Positions 25,437-39,641 are shown, counted from the stretch's first letter. The stretch is DNA of 64,000 nt from Lonsdalea populi (GCF_015999465.1 NZ_CP065534.1:2728001-2792000), one strand, 5' to 3'. Numbers and translations: made by a program. Notes: generated by a model from the letters alone, not told the origin.

Positions 25437-26787
25437 AAGCACTAAAAAAATCCTGGCCTATTTTCAAGCATCTCGTAAAAACAGCGATGCGCAGACCATG
25501 CCCGAAGTCAGTCAGGCCATGGTGGAAGATGCGCCCCGAATTATTCGCGTCACGCTATGGGTAATTCTGGCATGCATCAGTTTTTTCCTGCTGTGGGCCG
25601 CTTTCGCCGAAATCGACGAGGTGACACACGGCGAAGGGAAAGCCATTCCCTCCACCCGGCTACAGAAAATTCAGAACCTTGAAGGCGGGATCGTGAGCGA
25701 GATTTTCGTGCACGAGGGGCAAATCGTTAAGGCAGGCGAGCCGCTGTTGCGTCTGGATGACACCCGTTTTGCTTCCAACGTCGGTGAAACCGAGGCTGAC
25801 CGACTGTCTCTGGTGGCCCGAATCGCCAGACTGAATGCGGAGATCAACGACACGCCGCTCACACTGCCCGCCGAGGTGGAAAAGCAGGCTCCTACCGTCG
25901 CCACCGGCGAGCGGGATCTCTACAACAACCGCAAGCGGCAGTTCAACAACGAAATCTCCGGCCTAAAAGAACAACTGGTGCAACGACGCCAGGAGCTGCG
26001 TGATTATGTTTCCAGGCAGGAGCAATACCGCAGCAGTCTGAATTTGCTGCAGCAGGAAATCAGAATGTCCGAGCCGTTGATTAAGGAAGGCGCTATTTCT
26101 AAGGTCGAAATTCTTCGTCTGCGTCGCTCCGAGGTCGAAACCCGCGGCCAGATGGATTCGGTAACGCTGTCCATTCCGCGCGCCGAGGCGGCATTGAAGG
26201 AAATCGATAACAAAATCGAAGAGACTCACGGCCGCTATAAAAGCGAAGCCTTATCGCAGTTAAATGAAGCGCAAACCAATCTCAACAAGATTGCGGCAAC
26301 GGGCAAAGCACTGGAAGACCGCGTCAACCGGACGCTGGTGGTGTCGCCCGTCCGCGGCATCGTGCAACAGATTCTGGTGAATACTATCGGCGGCGTTATT
26401 CAGCCGGGTAACGATCTGGTTGAAATCGTACCGCTGGACGATAGCCTGCTGATTGAAGCTCGTATTCGCCCACAGGACATTGCCTTTTTACATCCCGGTC
26501 AGCAGGCAGTGATCAAATTCACCGCCTACGACTACACCATTTATGGCGGTTTGAAAGGACACCTGGAACAAATCAGCCCGGATACCGTGACGGATAAAGA
26601 GGGACGCAGCTACTACGTGATCCGCCTGCGCACCGAGAAAAATCATCTGGGTAACGAAGACAAACCGCTGCTGGTCATCCCAGGAATGGTCGCGACCGTG
26701 GATATTATGACCGGTAAGAAAACCATACTGCGTTATCTGCTTAAACCCATCCTGCGAGCCAAGGCGGAAGCGCTGCGAGAGAGGTAG
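25423..26787 (+). CDS. lapC: Type I secretion membrane fusion protein (HlyD family)
   Basis: Periplasmic adaptor joining the LapB ATPase to the LapE channel. The 454-residue product has a short cytoplasmic N terminus, one membrane helix (about 40-60, VILACISFFLLWAAFAEIDE), the biotinyl-lipoyl motif KIQNLEGGIVSEIFVHEGQ, a long coiled coil (about 120-290), and the second lipoyl half followed by a beta barrel (SPVRGIVQQILVNTIGGV). It starts inside lapB and is followed by a strong terminator, ending the operon. Confidence 0.93.
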   Translation: MRLVESTKKILAYFQASRKNSDAQTMPEVSQAMVEDAPRIIRVTLWVILACISFFLLWAAFAEIDEVTHGEGKAIPSTRLQKIQNLEGGIVSEIFVHEGQIVKAGEPLLRLDDTRFASNVGETEADRLSLVARIARLNAEINDTPLTLPAEVEKQAPTVATGERDLYNNRKRQFNNEISGLKEQLVQRRQELRDYVSRQEQYRSSLNLLQQEIRMSEPLIKEGAISKVEILRLRRSEVETRGQMDSVTLSIPRAEAALKEIDNKIEETHGRYKSEALSQLNEAQTNLNKIAATGKALEDRVNRTLVVSPVRGIVQQILVNTIGGVIQPGNDLVEIVPLDDSLLIEARIRPQDIAFLHPGQQAVIKFTAYDYTIYGGLKGHLEQISPDTVTDKEGRSYYVIRLRTEKNHLGNEDKPLLVIPGMVATVDIMTGKKTILRYLLKPILRAKAEALRER

Positions 26788-26836
26788 CATTTACGCTAAT
26801 CAATCGGTTATGGACTGATCGGAACGTCAACGTATG

Positions 26837-26869
26837 ACGGGCAACCTCTAAGGGCGGCCCGTTTTTTTT
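26837..26869 (+). terminator. Rho-independent terminator of lapEBC
   Basis: ACGGGC (26837-26842) pairs with GCCCGT (26857-26862), followed at once by a run of eight T. It lies 50 bases past the lapC stop. Confidence 0.85.
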
Positions 26870-27088
26870 GGCAGAGTTCTTAGCCTTTTTCGTTTCGATG
26901 ACCCGCCCGTCCCCGAGCAAATGCGGCGTTTGAAGTGAATACCCATTTGCGTCATGAAATCGCGGAAGCAACCTTGCTGAGAACTTGATTCGAACAAAGT
27001 GGGCCGTTGCCCGTGATTTAACGTCGGCCCTCATCCTACTTCGCCGCCCCAGCGACAAACATCATCGCACAGCGAAATACGGCAGGGA
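26870..27088. other. Gene-free spacer between the lapC terminator and the diguanylate cyclase
   Basis: About 220 bases at normal GC between two convergent genes. A minus-strand open frame of 105 codons overlaps lapC and this spacer, but has no family resemblance I recognise and no ribosome site. I see no other signal here. Confidence 0.4.
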
Positions 27089-28603
27089 TCAGTGAGTGTT
27101 TACATCATGGTAGATCATGGTCTGGCTGCGTCCCCGCGTTTTGGCCTGATACATGGCGGCGTCGGCATTGATGGCGAGCGACAGCGCGTCGGCGCCGTGC
27201 TCAGGATAAAGGGCAATGCCGATGCTACAGGAAATATCGAGCGTTTTACCTTCAATTTCGAAAGGCTCATTCAGCGCATAGTGGATTTTATCCGCCACAT
27301 ACAGCGTGTTCTCCTGCTCTTTGATCCCTTGCAGGAGAATAATAAATTCGTCGCCGCTGCGGCGATATACCGTATCGCTATCGCGAACGGCAAGGCGCAT
27401 TCGCGCGGCCGCTTCCTTCAACAGCAGGTCGCCGACGGCATGGCCGAAAGTGTCATTGATCTGCTTGAATTTGTCCAAATCCAGGAACATCAGCGCGATT
27501 TTACGCCCCGTCTGCTTCGAAAGCTGAATAGCCTGCTCCATCTGTTCCGCAAAGGTCAGCCCGTTGGCCAAGGACGTCAGGGAATCATAGTGCGCCAGCT
27601 GGCGATAGTGCTCTTCGCTGCGGCGCAGCATATCGATGGCGCGATAGCGTTCAATGGCGACGGAGACCAACTGCGCGGACTTCTCAATGGATTCGATTTC
27701 GTCTTTGGCCGGAGAGTAGACTTTGCGATGATAAACGCTAAGTACAGCTAATATTTCATCATTTTGTCCGAACACGGGTTCAGACCAGCAGGAGCGTAAG
27801 CCGGCATACAACGCCAGACCTTTATAGAGCGACCAGCTCGGATCGGTGGAGATGTCTTCTGCAATGACCCGTTTACCGGTATGTGCTGCCGTACCAAACG
27901 ATGCTGCGCCGTCGGCAATCTTCACGTTATGAATGGCATTTTTATAAAAACCCGGCAGGCTGGGTGCAGAGCCGAGAGTCAAACATTTCTTGTCCTTGTC
28001 AATCAGCAGGACTGAACAGACGATTCTTCCAGGGCTCTTCTCTTCTACACTAAAAATAATGGCATCGAGAATATCTTTAAGAGGCGCCCCGCTGGACAAC
28101 AATTCTAACGCCCGGTTGTAGGAATTATCGTGATACTCTTTTGTTTTTCTCTCTGTAATATCCATTTTAATGCCGACATACTGAATAGCGTTACTCGCCT
28201 TATTATATATCTTTACAATGCTGGCTTTTTCCCAATACAACTGACCATTTTTTTTGCGATTAATAAACTCCCCATTCCATATATCGCCTTTATTCAGCGT
28301 ATCCCAAAGCTCTTCATAAACTCTGGCATTGGTCATCCCCGAGCTAAGAATACTGGTATTTTTACCAATCACCTCCTCAGCGTCGTACCCTGACATGGAG
28401 ATGAACTGTCTGTTTACATAGATAATTTCGCAATTTTCGTTGGCAATGAGTAGAGCAGCAGGACTGTATTCCGCGGCAAACAGAACCATGTTCAAAAAAT
28501 CCAGCTTTTTATTTTCAGTGCTGGACTTTTCCTGGCGCTTACGGTTTCGTAACGAAGATACACCCAAGAGAATAATCAATAGAGTTATTATAATTTCATA
28601 CAC
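27089..28603 (-). CDS. PAS-GAF-GGDEF diguanylate cyclase
   Basis: Predicted to make c-di-GMP from two GTP. The 504-residue product starts at GTG 28601-28603 with GAGGAG 9 bases upstream; a longer frame to 28654 would include that ribosome site in the coding part. Residues 1-20 are one hydrophobic segment (IIITLLIILLGVSS), so it is probably anchored in the inner membrane. A PAS domain (about 35-150, ANENCEIIYVNRQFISMSGY), a GAF domain (about 170-320) and a GGDEF domain follow, with active-site motif SGDEF (about residue 416), an allowed active variant. It lies beside the lapEBC operon, so it may feed the LapD receptor. Confidence 0.88.
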   Translation of the reverse strand: MYEIIITLLIILLGVSSLRNRKRQEKSSTENKKLDFLNMVLFAAEYSPAALLIANENCEIIYVNRQFISMSGYDAEEVIGKNTSILSSGMTNARVYEELWDTLNKGDIWNGEFINRKKNGQLYWEKASIVKIYNKASNAIQYVGIKMDITERKTKEYHDNSYNRALELLSSGAPLKDILDAIIFSVEEKSPGRIVCSVLLIDKDKKCLTLGSAPSLPGFYKNAIHNVKIADGAASFGTAAHTGKRVIAEDISTDPSWSLYKGLALYAGLRSCWSEPVFGQNDEILAVLSVYHRKVYSPAKDEIESIEKSAQLVSVAIERYRAIDMLRRSEEHYRQLAHYDSLTSLANGLTFAEQMEQAIQLSKQTGRKIALMFLDLDKFKQINDTFGHAVGDLLLKEAAARMRLAVRDSDTVYRRSGDEFIILLQGIKEQENTLYVADKIHYALNEPFEIEGKTLDISCSIGIALYPEHGADALSLAINADAAMYQAKTRGRSQTMIYHDVNTH

Positions 28604-29375
28604 AATAACACTCTCCTCAGGGCCGTAGGGTCCTGAACGAACACAGCGCATCACTGAAGACGAAAAATCCCGGTAATAACGTCCCCCTATTCAGTTTTTC
28701 AGAGTTGGCAGATTTCCGGAGAGTTGATGGGATAAATGAAAAAAATATCCGGCCAGGCTGAGAGTTCAAAAGCATAGGAATGTAAGCATAACGCCCCCCA
28801 AATATCACTGCGTGAAGATAGAAATAATCAAATAAAAAAATTCAGCTTTTTTGTTATATATACCGCCAACACTTTTATAAGTTTTACTAATATTTTAAAG
28901 TTAATCTTTATGCATTCAGCCTGCGCTGTATTTTGACTATCAATTGTAATGAAGCAAATCAATTATACCAATAATTAACACCCTTTTAATCACAAAAACC
29001 TATCATGCGTAAATTATTGATCGTTACAAGCAAACCATTGATTTTTTATTGATAGAAATCAATTGGTTATTTCTTTTGTTTTCTACAAGTTAAACCGCAA
29101 GAGACGGACGCCGATGTACATAGCGTCAATCATTATTATATACCGTTATTAATAGACAAATTAACATAATTAACTACAATTAAACCAAATTAAAGAGTTA
29201 AACATCTACAGTTTAAATTTTCTTAATCAAACACTTTGTTTTTATCATCACATTCTTTAGGCCCTGTCGCTTCAAATAGCCCTATATTCGAAACTATTCA
29301 TCCCATCGGCTCGCCGTATGTGAAATTAAAAGAAAATGGAACTCTGTAAAAAGATAGGATTGACTACAGGCGACG
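28604..29375. other. A/T-rich intergenic region between the two c-di-GMP genes
   Basis: About 770 bases; the part from 28800 to 29280 is markedly A/T-rich with many TTAAT and AATTA tracts. No coding frame, RNA gene or terminator is evident. It must hold the diguanylate cyclase promoter. The base composition suggests an H-NS-bound or horizontally acquired control region. Confidence 0.5.
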
Positions 29376-30176
29376 TTAGAATTCGAGTTTTAATGACTCG
29401 AAATATTCAAATGACTGGGGGCGAGAAAGGAAATAGCCTTGTGCTGCGGTTGCGTTGGACTCTTTGACCATAACCCATTCGTTTTCCGTTTCCACGCCTT
29501 CAACGACAATGTAATTACAGTAACGGGTCATCAACGTGATCAGCAGATGAAAAATCTGGCGTCCTTCTTCAGTTTGCCGAAGCATGACGAACAGCTCTCG
29601 GGCGACTTTGATGCAATCGTGCCGTACCATCAACAGAGAAGAAAAGTTGGCTACACCGCAGCCGAAATCATCCAGCCATAGGCGGCTGGCTTCGGGCAAC
29701 GCGTTCAGCAGCTCTTTAGGCAAACCTTCCTGACACTCCACCAGCTCAAAACGCAACCAAGGCATACTGGCAATCAGCTTTTTTGCCTGCAGGTTTTTCT
29801 GCAAAGCCATCAGCACCGGCCCGTCGATATTGACTGAGGCCAGCAGGTCATCCCGAACAAAGCGGCGATGCAGGCGACGCAAGAGCTGCATCTGCTCGAT
29901 AACGATTTTAAGGCGCATGCCGACATCGATACGAGCAAAGTAGACTTCGGGAGAAAGCGCTTGATGAGGGACGGTAGGATGCGAAATTGCCGTTAATAGC
30001 TCGACGCCCAGCAAGCGTCCGGTTGTTCGATAAATCGGCTGGAAAGTGTATTTCCGGCGGCAACTGAGCAAAAAATCAACGTCATCTTTTGTCTCCGGCC
30101 CACCACTGGGTGGAATGGGCCCAAACTGATTAAGCTGACTGATTTGATGCACTCTATATATTCCGTCGTTAGACAT
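29376..30176 (-). CDS. pdeH: EAL-domain c-di-GMP phosphodiesterase, PdeH (YhjH) type
   Basis: Predicted to hydrolyse c-di-GMP to pGpG. The 266-residue product is one EAL domain: GVELLTAI at the EAL site, LLASVNIDGP (Asn metal ligand), PWLRFELVE (Glu ligand), LWLDDFGCGVANFSSL (Asp pair), IKVARELFVMLRQ (Lys) and VVEGVETE. These features match E. coli PdeH closely and its length is similar; in E. coli it links motility to low c-di-GMP. The start is taken at ATG 30174-30176 (MSNDGIYRV); the open frame continues upstream to 30296 without family support. It sits near the Lap locus and opposes the neighbouring diguanylate cyclase. Confidence 0.88.
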   Translation of the reverse strand: MSNDGIYRVHQISQLNQFGPIPPSGGPETKDDVDFLLSCRRKYTFQPIYRTTGRLLGVELLTAISHPTVPHQALSPEVYFARIDVGMRLKIVIEQMQLLRRLHRRFVRDDLLASVNIDGPVLMALQKNLQAKKLIASMPWLRFELVECQEGLPKELLNALPEASRLWLDDFGCGVANFSSLLMVRHDCIKVARELFVMLRQTEEGRQIFHLLITLMTRYCNYIVVEGVETENEWVMVKESNATAAQGYFLSRPQSFEYFESLKLEF

Positions 30177-31154
<978 letters not shown>

Positions 31155-31158
31155 ACTG

Positions 31159-31539
31159 TCAGCTTTCCACAATGACGGTGGCGCACGCATAGCGCCGCTC
31201 ATCCGCAAGTGAGACGTGCACATGCTGCACGCCCAGTTCTTGCGCAAATTTCGCCGCTCGACCAAGAAAGCGCAGGCATGGCTTACCCAAATCATTGTTG
31301 AATACCTCGAATTGGGCGAATGCCAAACCCTGACGAATTCCCGTGCCAAATGCTTTAGACGCCGCTTCCTTCACCGCAAAGCGTTTTGCCAGAAAGCGTA
31401 TCGGCTGCTGATGTTCCTGGTAAATCGCCCACTCGGCGTCGCTCAAAATGCGACGCGCGAGACGATCGCCCGAACGCTCAACGGCCGCTTCGATACGCGC
31501 GATTTCGACGATGTCGGTGCCGAGTCCCAGAACCGCCAT
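31159..31539 (-). CDS. acpS: Holo-[acyl-carrier-protein] synthase
   Basis: Transfers 4'-phosphopantetheine from CoA to the acyl carrier protein, activating fatty acid synthesis. 126 residues; the metal ligands are in GLGTDIVEI (Asp) and [14 protein letters not shown] (Glu), and the C terminus has the usual beta strands (VHVSLADE). Its ATG shares one base with the pdxJ stop (TAATG), so the two are translationally coupled. Last gene of the rnc-era-recO-pdxJ-acpS cluster. Confidence 0.97.
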   Translation of the reverse strand: MAVLGLGTDIVEIARIEAAVERSGDRLARRILSDAEWAIYQEHQQPIRFLAKRFAVKEAASKAFGTGIRQGLAFAQFEVFNNDLGKPCLRFLGRAAKFAQELGVQHVHVSLADERRYACATVIVES

Positions 31540-32270
31540 TAACGACGCGCTTCCCGCATCAAGGATTTCATTTCAGCGACGGCAGTCGGTAAGCCGCCCA
31601 TCACCGCGCGCCCGATAATCGAGTGTCCAATATTCAGCTCGTGCATTTCCGGCAGCGCGGCGATGGGCTGGACGTTATGGTAGGTCAGGCCGTGACCGGC
31701 ATTCACGCGGATCCCTTTGGCTGCCGCATAGGTCGCGGCGTCACGAATGCGTTCGAACTCATGCTGGCGCGACTCATCGCTGTCGGCATCCGCGTAAGCG
31801 CCGGTATGCAGCTCGATGTAGGGCGCGGCGCAGGCGACGGCGGCATCAATTTGGGCGCGATCGGGATCGATAAACAAAGAGACGTTAATTCCAGCAGCGT
31901 TCAGCTTCTTCACGGCGTCCTGCATTTTGTCCAGTTGTCCGGCGACGTCCAGACCGCCCTCCGTCGTCACTTCCTGCCGTTTTTCCGGTACCAGGCAGCA
32001 GAAGTGAGGCTGCAGTTCGCAGGCGATGGAAACCATTTCGTCCGTGACCGCCATCTCCAGATTCATACGCGTCTGAATGGTCTGGCGCAGCAGGCGCACA
32101 TCGCGATCCGTAATGTGGCGACGGTCTTCGCGCAGATGCACGGTAATACCGTCCGCCCCCGCTTGCTCAGCGATAAAAGCAGCCTGAACCGGATCGGGAT
32201 ACGCCGTTCCCCGGGCGTTACGCAACGTGGCGATATGATCGATATTTACACCTAACAACAGCTCAGTCAT
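31539..32270 (-). CDS. pdxJ: Pyridoxine 5'-phosphate synthase
   Basis: Condenses 1-deoxyxylulose 5-phosphate with 3-amino-2-oxopropyl phosphate to pyridoxine phosphate, the last ring-forming step of the DXP-dependent B6 pathway. 243 residues, a TIM barrel beginning [17 protein letters not shown], with [23 protein letters not shown], and near the C terminus [14 protein letters not shown]. Full length. Coupled to acpS by a one-base overlap. Confidence 0.97.
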   Translation of the reverse strand: MTELLLGVNIDHIATLRNARGTAYPDPVQAAFIAEQAGADGITVHLREDRRHITDRDVRLLRQTIQTRMNLEMAVTDEMVSIACELQPHFCCLVPEKRQEVTTEGGLDVAGQLDKMQDAVKKLNAAGINVSLFIDPDRAQIDAAVACAAPYIELHTGAYADADSDESRQHEFERIRDAATYAAAKGIRVNAGHGLTYHNVQPIAALPEMHELNIGHSIIGRAVMGGLPTAVAEMKSLMREARR

Positions 32271-32344
32271 GATCCATCCTTACTCGTTATCTCATCAATG
32301 GCGTCAGTTTACACCGCCGCCAATCCTGTTTGGTATTCCCGACG

Positions 32345-33079
32345 TTACTCTTCTTGCGACTGTGCAGGCTCGGGCGGTTTGATCACAAACTGTCGGAACA
32401 GCTCGCGGCTCTTGAGCGGTTTACCGCCGAGGTAGGGTTTAAGCGCCATGCGGGTGAACCGTTTGGCGGCGCGCAACGTGTCCGCATCGGGGAACTCCCT
32501 AGCCGCCAGCGAGCGAAGTTCGCGTCCGGTAAAACTGAGGCGGTCCACCACCAGACTGGCGATAAACCCTTTCTCTTCCCGATAGCGATAGGTCATGTCG
32601 TCCGCGACGCCCTCGCCGCTGCCGGAGCAGTGAAGAAAGTCGACGCCATATCCCAAATGCCCCAGCAGCGCCAGCTCGAAGCGACGCAACGCCGGTTCAG
32701 GCGAGCCGTCGAGCGCGGCCAGCTGTTGCAGACAGTGCAGGTAATCGAAGAACAGCGCGGAGAAGTTGGTTTCGAACTCGAGAACCCGAGTGAGCAGTTC
32801 GTTAACGTACAGGCCGCTGTACAGCGTACTACCGCTGATGGGAAGAGCCAGAGAAACCGGCTCGGCATTGCGAAGCGTTTTGACATCACCCCGGCCGCTC
32901 CAGCGTACCAGCAGCGGCGTGAACGGCTGAAGACATCCTTTCAGGCTGGAACGCCGCGCCCGGGCGCCTTTCGCCAATATCCGCACACGGCCCTGATTCT
33001 CCGTGAACAGATCCAGCAGCAGGCTGGTTTCACTGTAAGGGCGCCCATGCAAGACAAATGCGCGCTGCCAGCCTTCCAT
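32345..33079 (-). CDS. recO: DNA repair protein RecO
   Basis: Loads RecA onto SSB-coated gaps together with RecR. 244 residues: an N-terminal OB fold ([27 protein letters not shown]), a helical zinc-like domain, and a C-terminal extension. Twelve bases separate it from the era stop, in the same operon. No anomaly seen. Confidence 0.95.
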   Translation of the reverse strand: MEGWQRAFVLHGRPYSETSLLLDLFTENQGRVRILAKGARARRSSLKGCLQPFTPLLVRWSGRGDVKTLRNAEPVSLALPISGSTLYSGLYVNELLTRVLEFETNFSALFFDYLHCLQQLAALDGSPEPALRRFELALLGHLGYGVDFLHCSGSGEGVADDMTYRYREEKGFIASLVVDRLSFTGRELRSLAAREFPDADTLRAAKRFTRMALKPYLGGKPLKSRELFRQFVIKPPEPAQSQEE

Positions 33080-33091
33080 AGGCGGGGCCCC

Positions 33092-34677
<1,586 letters not shown>

Positions 34678-34852
34678 TTACCAATATCAATCGTGCTTTT
34701 TAACCACAGCATACGGAACAGCCCTGCTGAACTCTTAATAGTGCCAAAACTGTTTCGTTTGCACTGGCTCCCGCGAGGGAGCCTGCGTTTATTTATGTCA
34801 AAAATATTCTACAACGGAAGGCGCAAACATATCGCGTGTTTATTACGTTGTA

Positions 34853-35821
34853 TTAATGAATACCGCCAATCCGGCTCAGACGTATGCCAGTAGGCCATTG
34901 GCCTTCCTGTTTTTCAAAGCTCATCCAGATTGCCGTGGCTTTACCGACCAGGTTTCTTTCCGGCACAAAGCCCCAGTAACGGCTGTCTGCGCTGTTGTCA
35001 CGGTTATCGCCCATCATGAAGTAACTGCCTGCCGGCACGGCCCACGTGCTCAACGGCTGATGAGGCTGGTGATAGTAAAGGCTCAGTTGATCCTGCGCGA
35101 TCGGAACCGTCAAAATATCGTGCGTCACGTCACCCAAGGTTTCTTTACGCGTCGTCAGACGAATGCCTTTTGCCTGCTCACCCGTCGGGACCTGATAAAA
35201 ACCGTTGCTGCTTTCACCGCCCATGCCATTGAAGGTCTGAACAAAGTCGCTTGGCTGTACGTTGCTATAGGTGACGGCTAACGCTTTCTCGCAATCAGAG
35301 GACTGTGAACACGCCGGCTGGATCGTCACCTGCTTAGCGACAGGATCATAGCTCACGCGATCGCCCGGCAGGCCGACCACGCGTTTGATGTAGTCCAGAC
35401 TCGGGTTTTCGGGGTATTTAAATACCGCGATATCGCCACGCTTGGGATGTCCGGTTTCAATCAGCGTTGTCTGGGTAATCGGATCTTTGATGCCGTAGGC
35501 AAACTTTTCCACCAGAATAAAATCACCGATTAACAGCGTAGGCATCATCGAACCCGACGGGATCTGAAACGGTTCGTAGATGAAAGAACGTACCACCAGC
35601 ACCACCGCCAGAACAGGGAACACTGAGGCGCAGGTTTCAATCCAGCCCGGCTGTTTGATGCTGCTGGAGAGCGTTTGCTCTCCAGCCGTACCGTTAGACT
35701 GCTGGCCTGAATGAGCCAGTCTGGCGCGCCGTGCCGGCGCCCATTTGAAACGGTCCAGACACCACACCACGCCGGTAACCAGCGTAGCGAGCGTTAGAAT
35801 CAAGGCGAACATATTGGCCAT
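34853..35821 (-). CDS. lepB: Signal peptidase I
   Basis: Removes signal peptides from exported proteins at the outer face of the inner membrane. 322 residues from ATG 35819-35821, which follows TAGGAG. TM1 is at about 4-20 and TM2 at about 64-80; the catalytic dyad is S91 (PSGSMMPTL) and K146 (DYIKRVVGLPGD), the same numbers as in E. coli, followed by MMGDNRDNSADSRYWG. An upstream open extension to 35896 overlaps the lepA end and is not needed. Operon with lepA. Confidence 0.96.
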   Translation of the reverse strand: MANMFALILTLATLVTGVVWCLDRFKWAPARRARLAHSGQQSNGTAGEQTLSSSIKQPGWIETCASVFPVLAVVLVVRSFIYEPFQIPSGSMMPTLLIGDFILVEKFAYGIKDPITQTTLIETGHPKRGDIAVFKYPENPSLDYIKRVVGLPGDRVSYDPVAKQVTIQPACSQSSDCEKALAVTYSNVQPSDFVQTFNGMGGESSNGFYQVPTGEQAKGIRLTTRKETLGDVTHDILTVPIAQDQLSLYYHQPHQPLSTWAVPAGSYFMMGDNRDNSADSRYWGFVPERNLVGKATAIWMSFEKQEGQWPTGIRLSRIGGIH

Positions 35822-35837
35822 GCCAACTCCTATGAAA

Positions 35838-37637
<1,800 letters not shown>

Positions 37638-38034
37638 TATTAAAGTTTTTCTACCTTGGTATTTCTAAAGTCTTGCCGATCGGCATGCGCATTAGCCAAC
37701 AACGCTGACCGTTGTCATAGGCCTGAATCGCAGCATTCTACATGCCATACAGGGGAAAACCTAGTCATGGGCCGTCTATATAAGACGGTTTATCATCACG
37801 GAGTCTCGCCTATTCGCCTTGTGGAGGAAAACCGTTCACTTTGCGGCATGAGAGGCGGCATATGATGTCTGAAAAGGACGGAGGCTCACCCCGTCGCTCA
37901 TGGGCCATACGGCCCGGGGGCAAGGAAGCGGGTCTGCCCGCAGGGAAGAGAGATTGGCTTCTCGATAATGTGGTTTATCCGACCTAGCGCCCAGCATGGC
38001 TCATCTCATGTCACGGCCCCTTTGCGACAACCAG
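37638..38034. other. Gene-free gap where rseC is usually found
   Basis: About 400 bases between the lepA start and the rseB stop. E. coli carries rseC (159 codons) here; no frame of that length or with its N-terminal Cys cluster is present on the minus strand. A short hairpin, CCGTCT ATATA AGACGG (37772-37788), is the only structure I see. The lepA promoter must lie here. Confidence 0.65.
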
Positions 38035-38985
38035 TCAGGGTATCTTAAAGCTCACGCTGTCAGCGATGCGCTTGGCCGTAGCCAACGGCAGTTCGCCAAT
38101 CACGGTGATTTCGTGTTTGTCTCGCACGACGGAGTGGATCATCCGCCGTCCGAGCAGCGCGTTCTGGTCCGGATGCGTGTCGCCAACCGGGTTGACGTTC
38201 ACAGAAAAGCTAAATAATCCGTCGCTGTAGAGTCGAGATTCCACCGGTACGCCTCCGCTGGGAAGCGGTCGCTGGCTACGCGATATCTCTTCAACGCCGC
38301 TCGGCAACCACTGTGTCGACCACGCGAAATCGGCCGATGCCTCCGTGGGGACGCTAAGCAACGGCGGCAGGCTCATACGATCCAGGTTTTTCATGTCCGA
38401 CTGCACAGAACCGTCCACCGTCATGGAGAGAACGCGATACTGCTCCAGCAGTTCGCCATTCTGATCCAGCAAGTCGACGCGCAGCGGCAGCCTTGAGGTC
38501 GCATCCAGGCAAATTACATAGCTAAAGCGCGTGCCGTCCCGGGAGACGATGCGTACAACGTCGCTCTGACGATCGGCAAGGCGAATACGCCCGGTGGGGA
38601 TGAAGTCGTAATAAGCAGACAGCCGTGAGAAGTTGGCGTAGATTAACGCAGGCAGCGCATCGACCATGTGATCGCCGGAAAGCGTGAAAGGATCGAGATT
38701 GGTTTCAAAGTAGCTGATATTACGAGCACGTTGAACTACTTCCCGACGCGGGCCGTCGAGATGAAGCAACTGAGCCAACGTATCCTTTCCCGCTAACGTG
38801 TGACGATAGCGAAAAGACTCAATACCCTGGCGAGATATGTTGATGAAGTAGATTTCGTAGCTCAGAGACTGGCTGGCCCGGCTCATTTGTTGCAACATCG
38901 CCCCGGAGTTGTCCTGAGCCGGGGCGATGCTGGAGTAACTCGCGCCGCCGAAAAACAGCGCGGTGATAAACAAAAAGCGCTTCAT
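38035..38985 (-). CDS. rseB: Sigma-E regulatory protein RseB
   Basis: Periplasmic negative regulator that binds RseA and shields it from DegS until it senses lipopolysaccharide intermediates. 316 residues with a signal peptide (MKRFLFITALFFGGASYSS), then a LolA/LolB-like large domain and a smaller C-terminal domain. Its start shares one base with the rseA stop, so the genes are coupled. The gene normally downstream, rseC, is absent. Confidence 0.95.
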   Translation of the reverse strand: MKRFLFITALFFGGASYSSIAPAQDNSGAMLQQMSRASQSLSYEIYFINISRQGIESFRYRHTLAGKDTLAQLLHLDGPRREVVQRARNISYFETNLDPFTLSGDHMVDALPALIYANFSRLSAYYDFIPTGRIRLADRQSDVVRIVSRDGTRFSYVICLDATSRLPLRVDLLDQNGELLEQYRVLSMTVDGSVQSDMKNLDRMSLPPLLSVPTEASADFAWSTQWLPSGVEEISRSQRPLPSGGVPVESRLYSDGLFSFSVNVNPVGDTHPDQNALLGRRMIHSVVRDKHEITVIGELPLATAKRIADSVSFKIP

Positions 38986-39641
38986 TACTGCGGCTGCATT
39001 CCTAATGATTGGGTTCCAGGCACCTGTACGGCAGCCTGTTGATCTTCATGTTGGTCAAAACGCAGCTGGTCAGAATGCACTCGGCGCTGCAGCTCATAAT
39101 CCTGCAGCAGCGCATTAATACGCTCATGCTGGGCCTGTTGCTGCCGCTGTCCCACCGTATTGACGCTGGTTTCGGCTGGTACGCTCAGGCTGACCGGCGA
39201 TGCGGATCCCAAAGCAGGAAGCGTGCTGAATGCCGGGGCTTCGACCGCGCCGTCCGTCGCTACACCGCCTTGCTGGTAGTGCTGCACGCCGACGATGACC
39301 GCCAGAGAGACACAGGCCGCAACGCCGATTTGCGTCAGATTCGCCGCCAGTGGACGCACCTTGTTCCAGAACGACAGATTTTGCCAGGTCCGAGGATGTG
39401 GCTGGGATTCGGGCGCCGCCTGCGGGTTGAAGAGAACAGGTTCCTGCTCTAATGCGGCCGCGACACGGGCTGCGACGTCAACGTGCAACACGTGTTCGCA
39501 GACCTCATTGCGCAATGTATCGCGCACTACGTGGTAACGCTGCCAGCTTTCCTGCAGTGTTTCGTCTTTCGACAAAACGCTCAGCAGTTCGTTGTCGACA
39601 GCCTCGCCATCCATTAAAGCGGAAAGTTTTTCTTTCTGCAT
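38985..39641 (-). CDS. rseA: Anti-sigma-E factor RseA
   Basis: Single-pass membrane protein whose cytoplasmic N terminus holds sigma-E; cleavage by DegS and then RseP releases it. 218 residues: N-terminal domain MQKEKLSALMDGEAVDNELL, one membrane helix (about 100-118, IGVAACVSLAVIVGVQHY), and a periplasmic tail ending close to VPGTQSLGMQPQ. Length and order match E. coli. Confidence 0.95.
   Translation of the reverse strand: MQKEKLSALMDGEAVDNELLSVLSKDETLQESWQRYHVVRDTLRNEVCEHVLHVDVAARVAAALEQEPVLFNPQAAPESQPHPRTWQNLSFWNKVRPLAANLTQIGVAACVSLAVIVGVQHYQQGGVATDGAVEAPAFSTLPALGSASPVSLSVPAETSVNTVGQRQQQAQHERINALLQDYELQRRVHSDQLRFDQHEDQQAAVQVPGTQSLGMQPQ

Noticed and set aside
26741..27058. 105-codon minus-strand frame between lapC and the diguanylate cyclase
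   Set aside because: Overlaps the lapC end and its terminator, has no recognised motif and no ribosome site.
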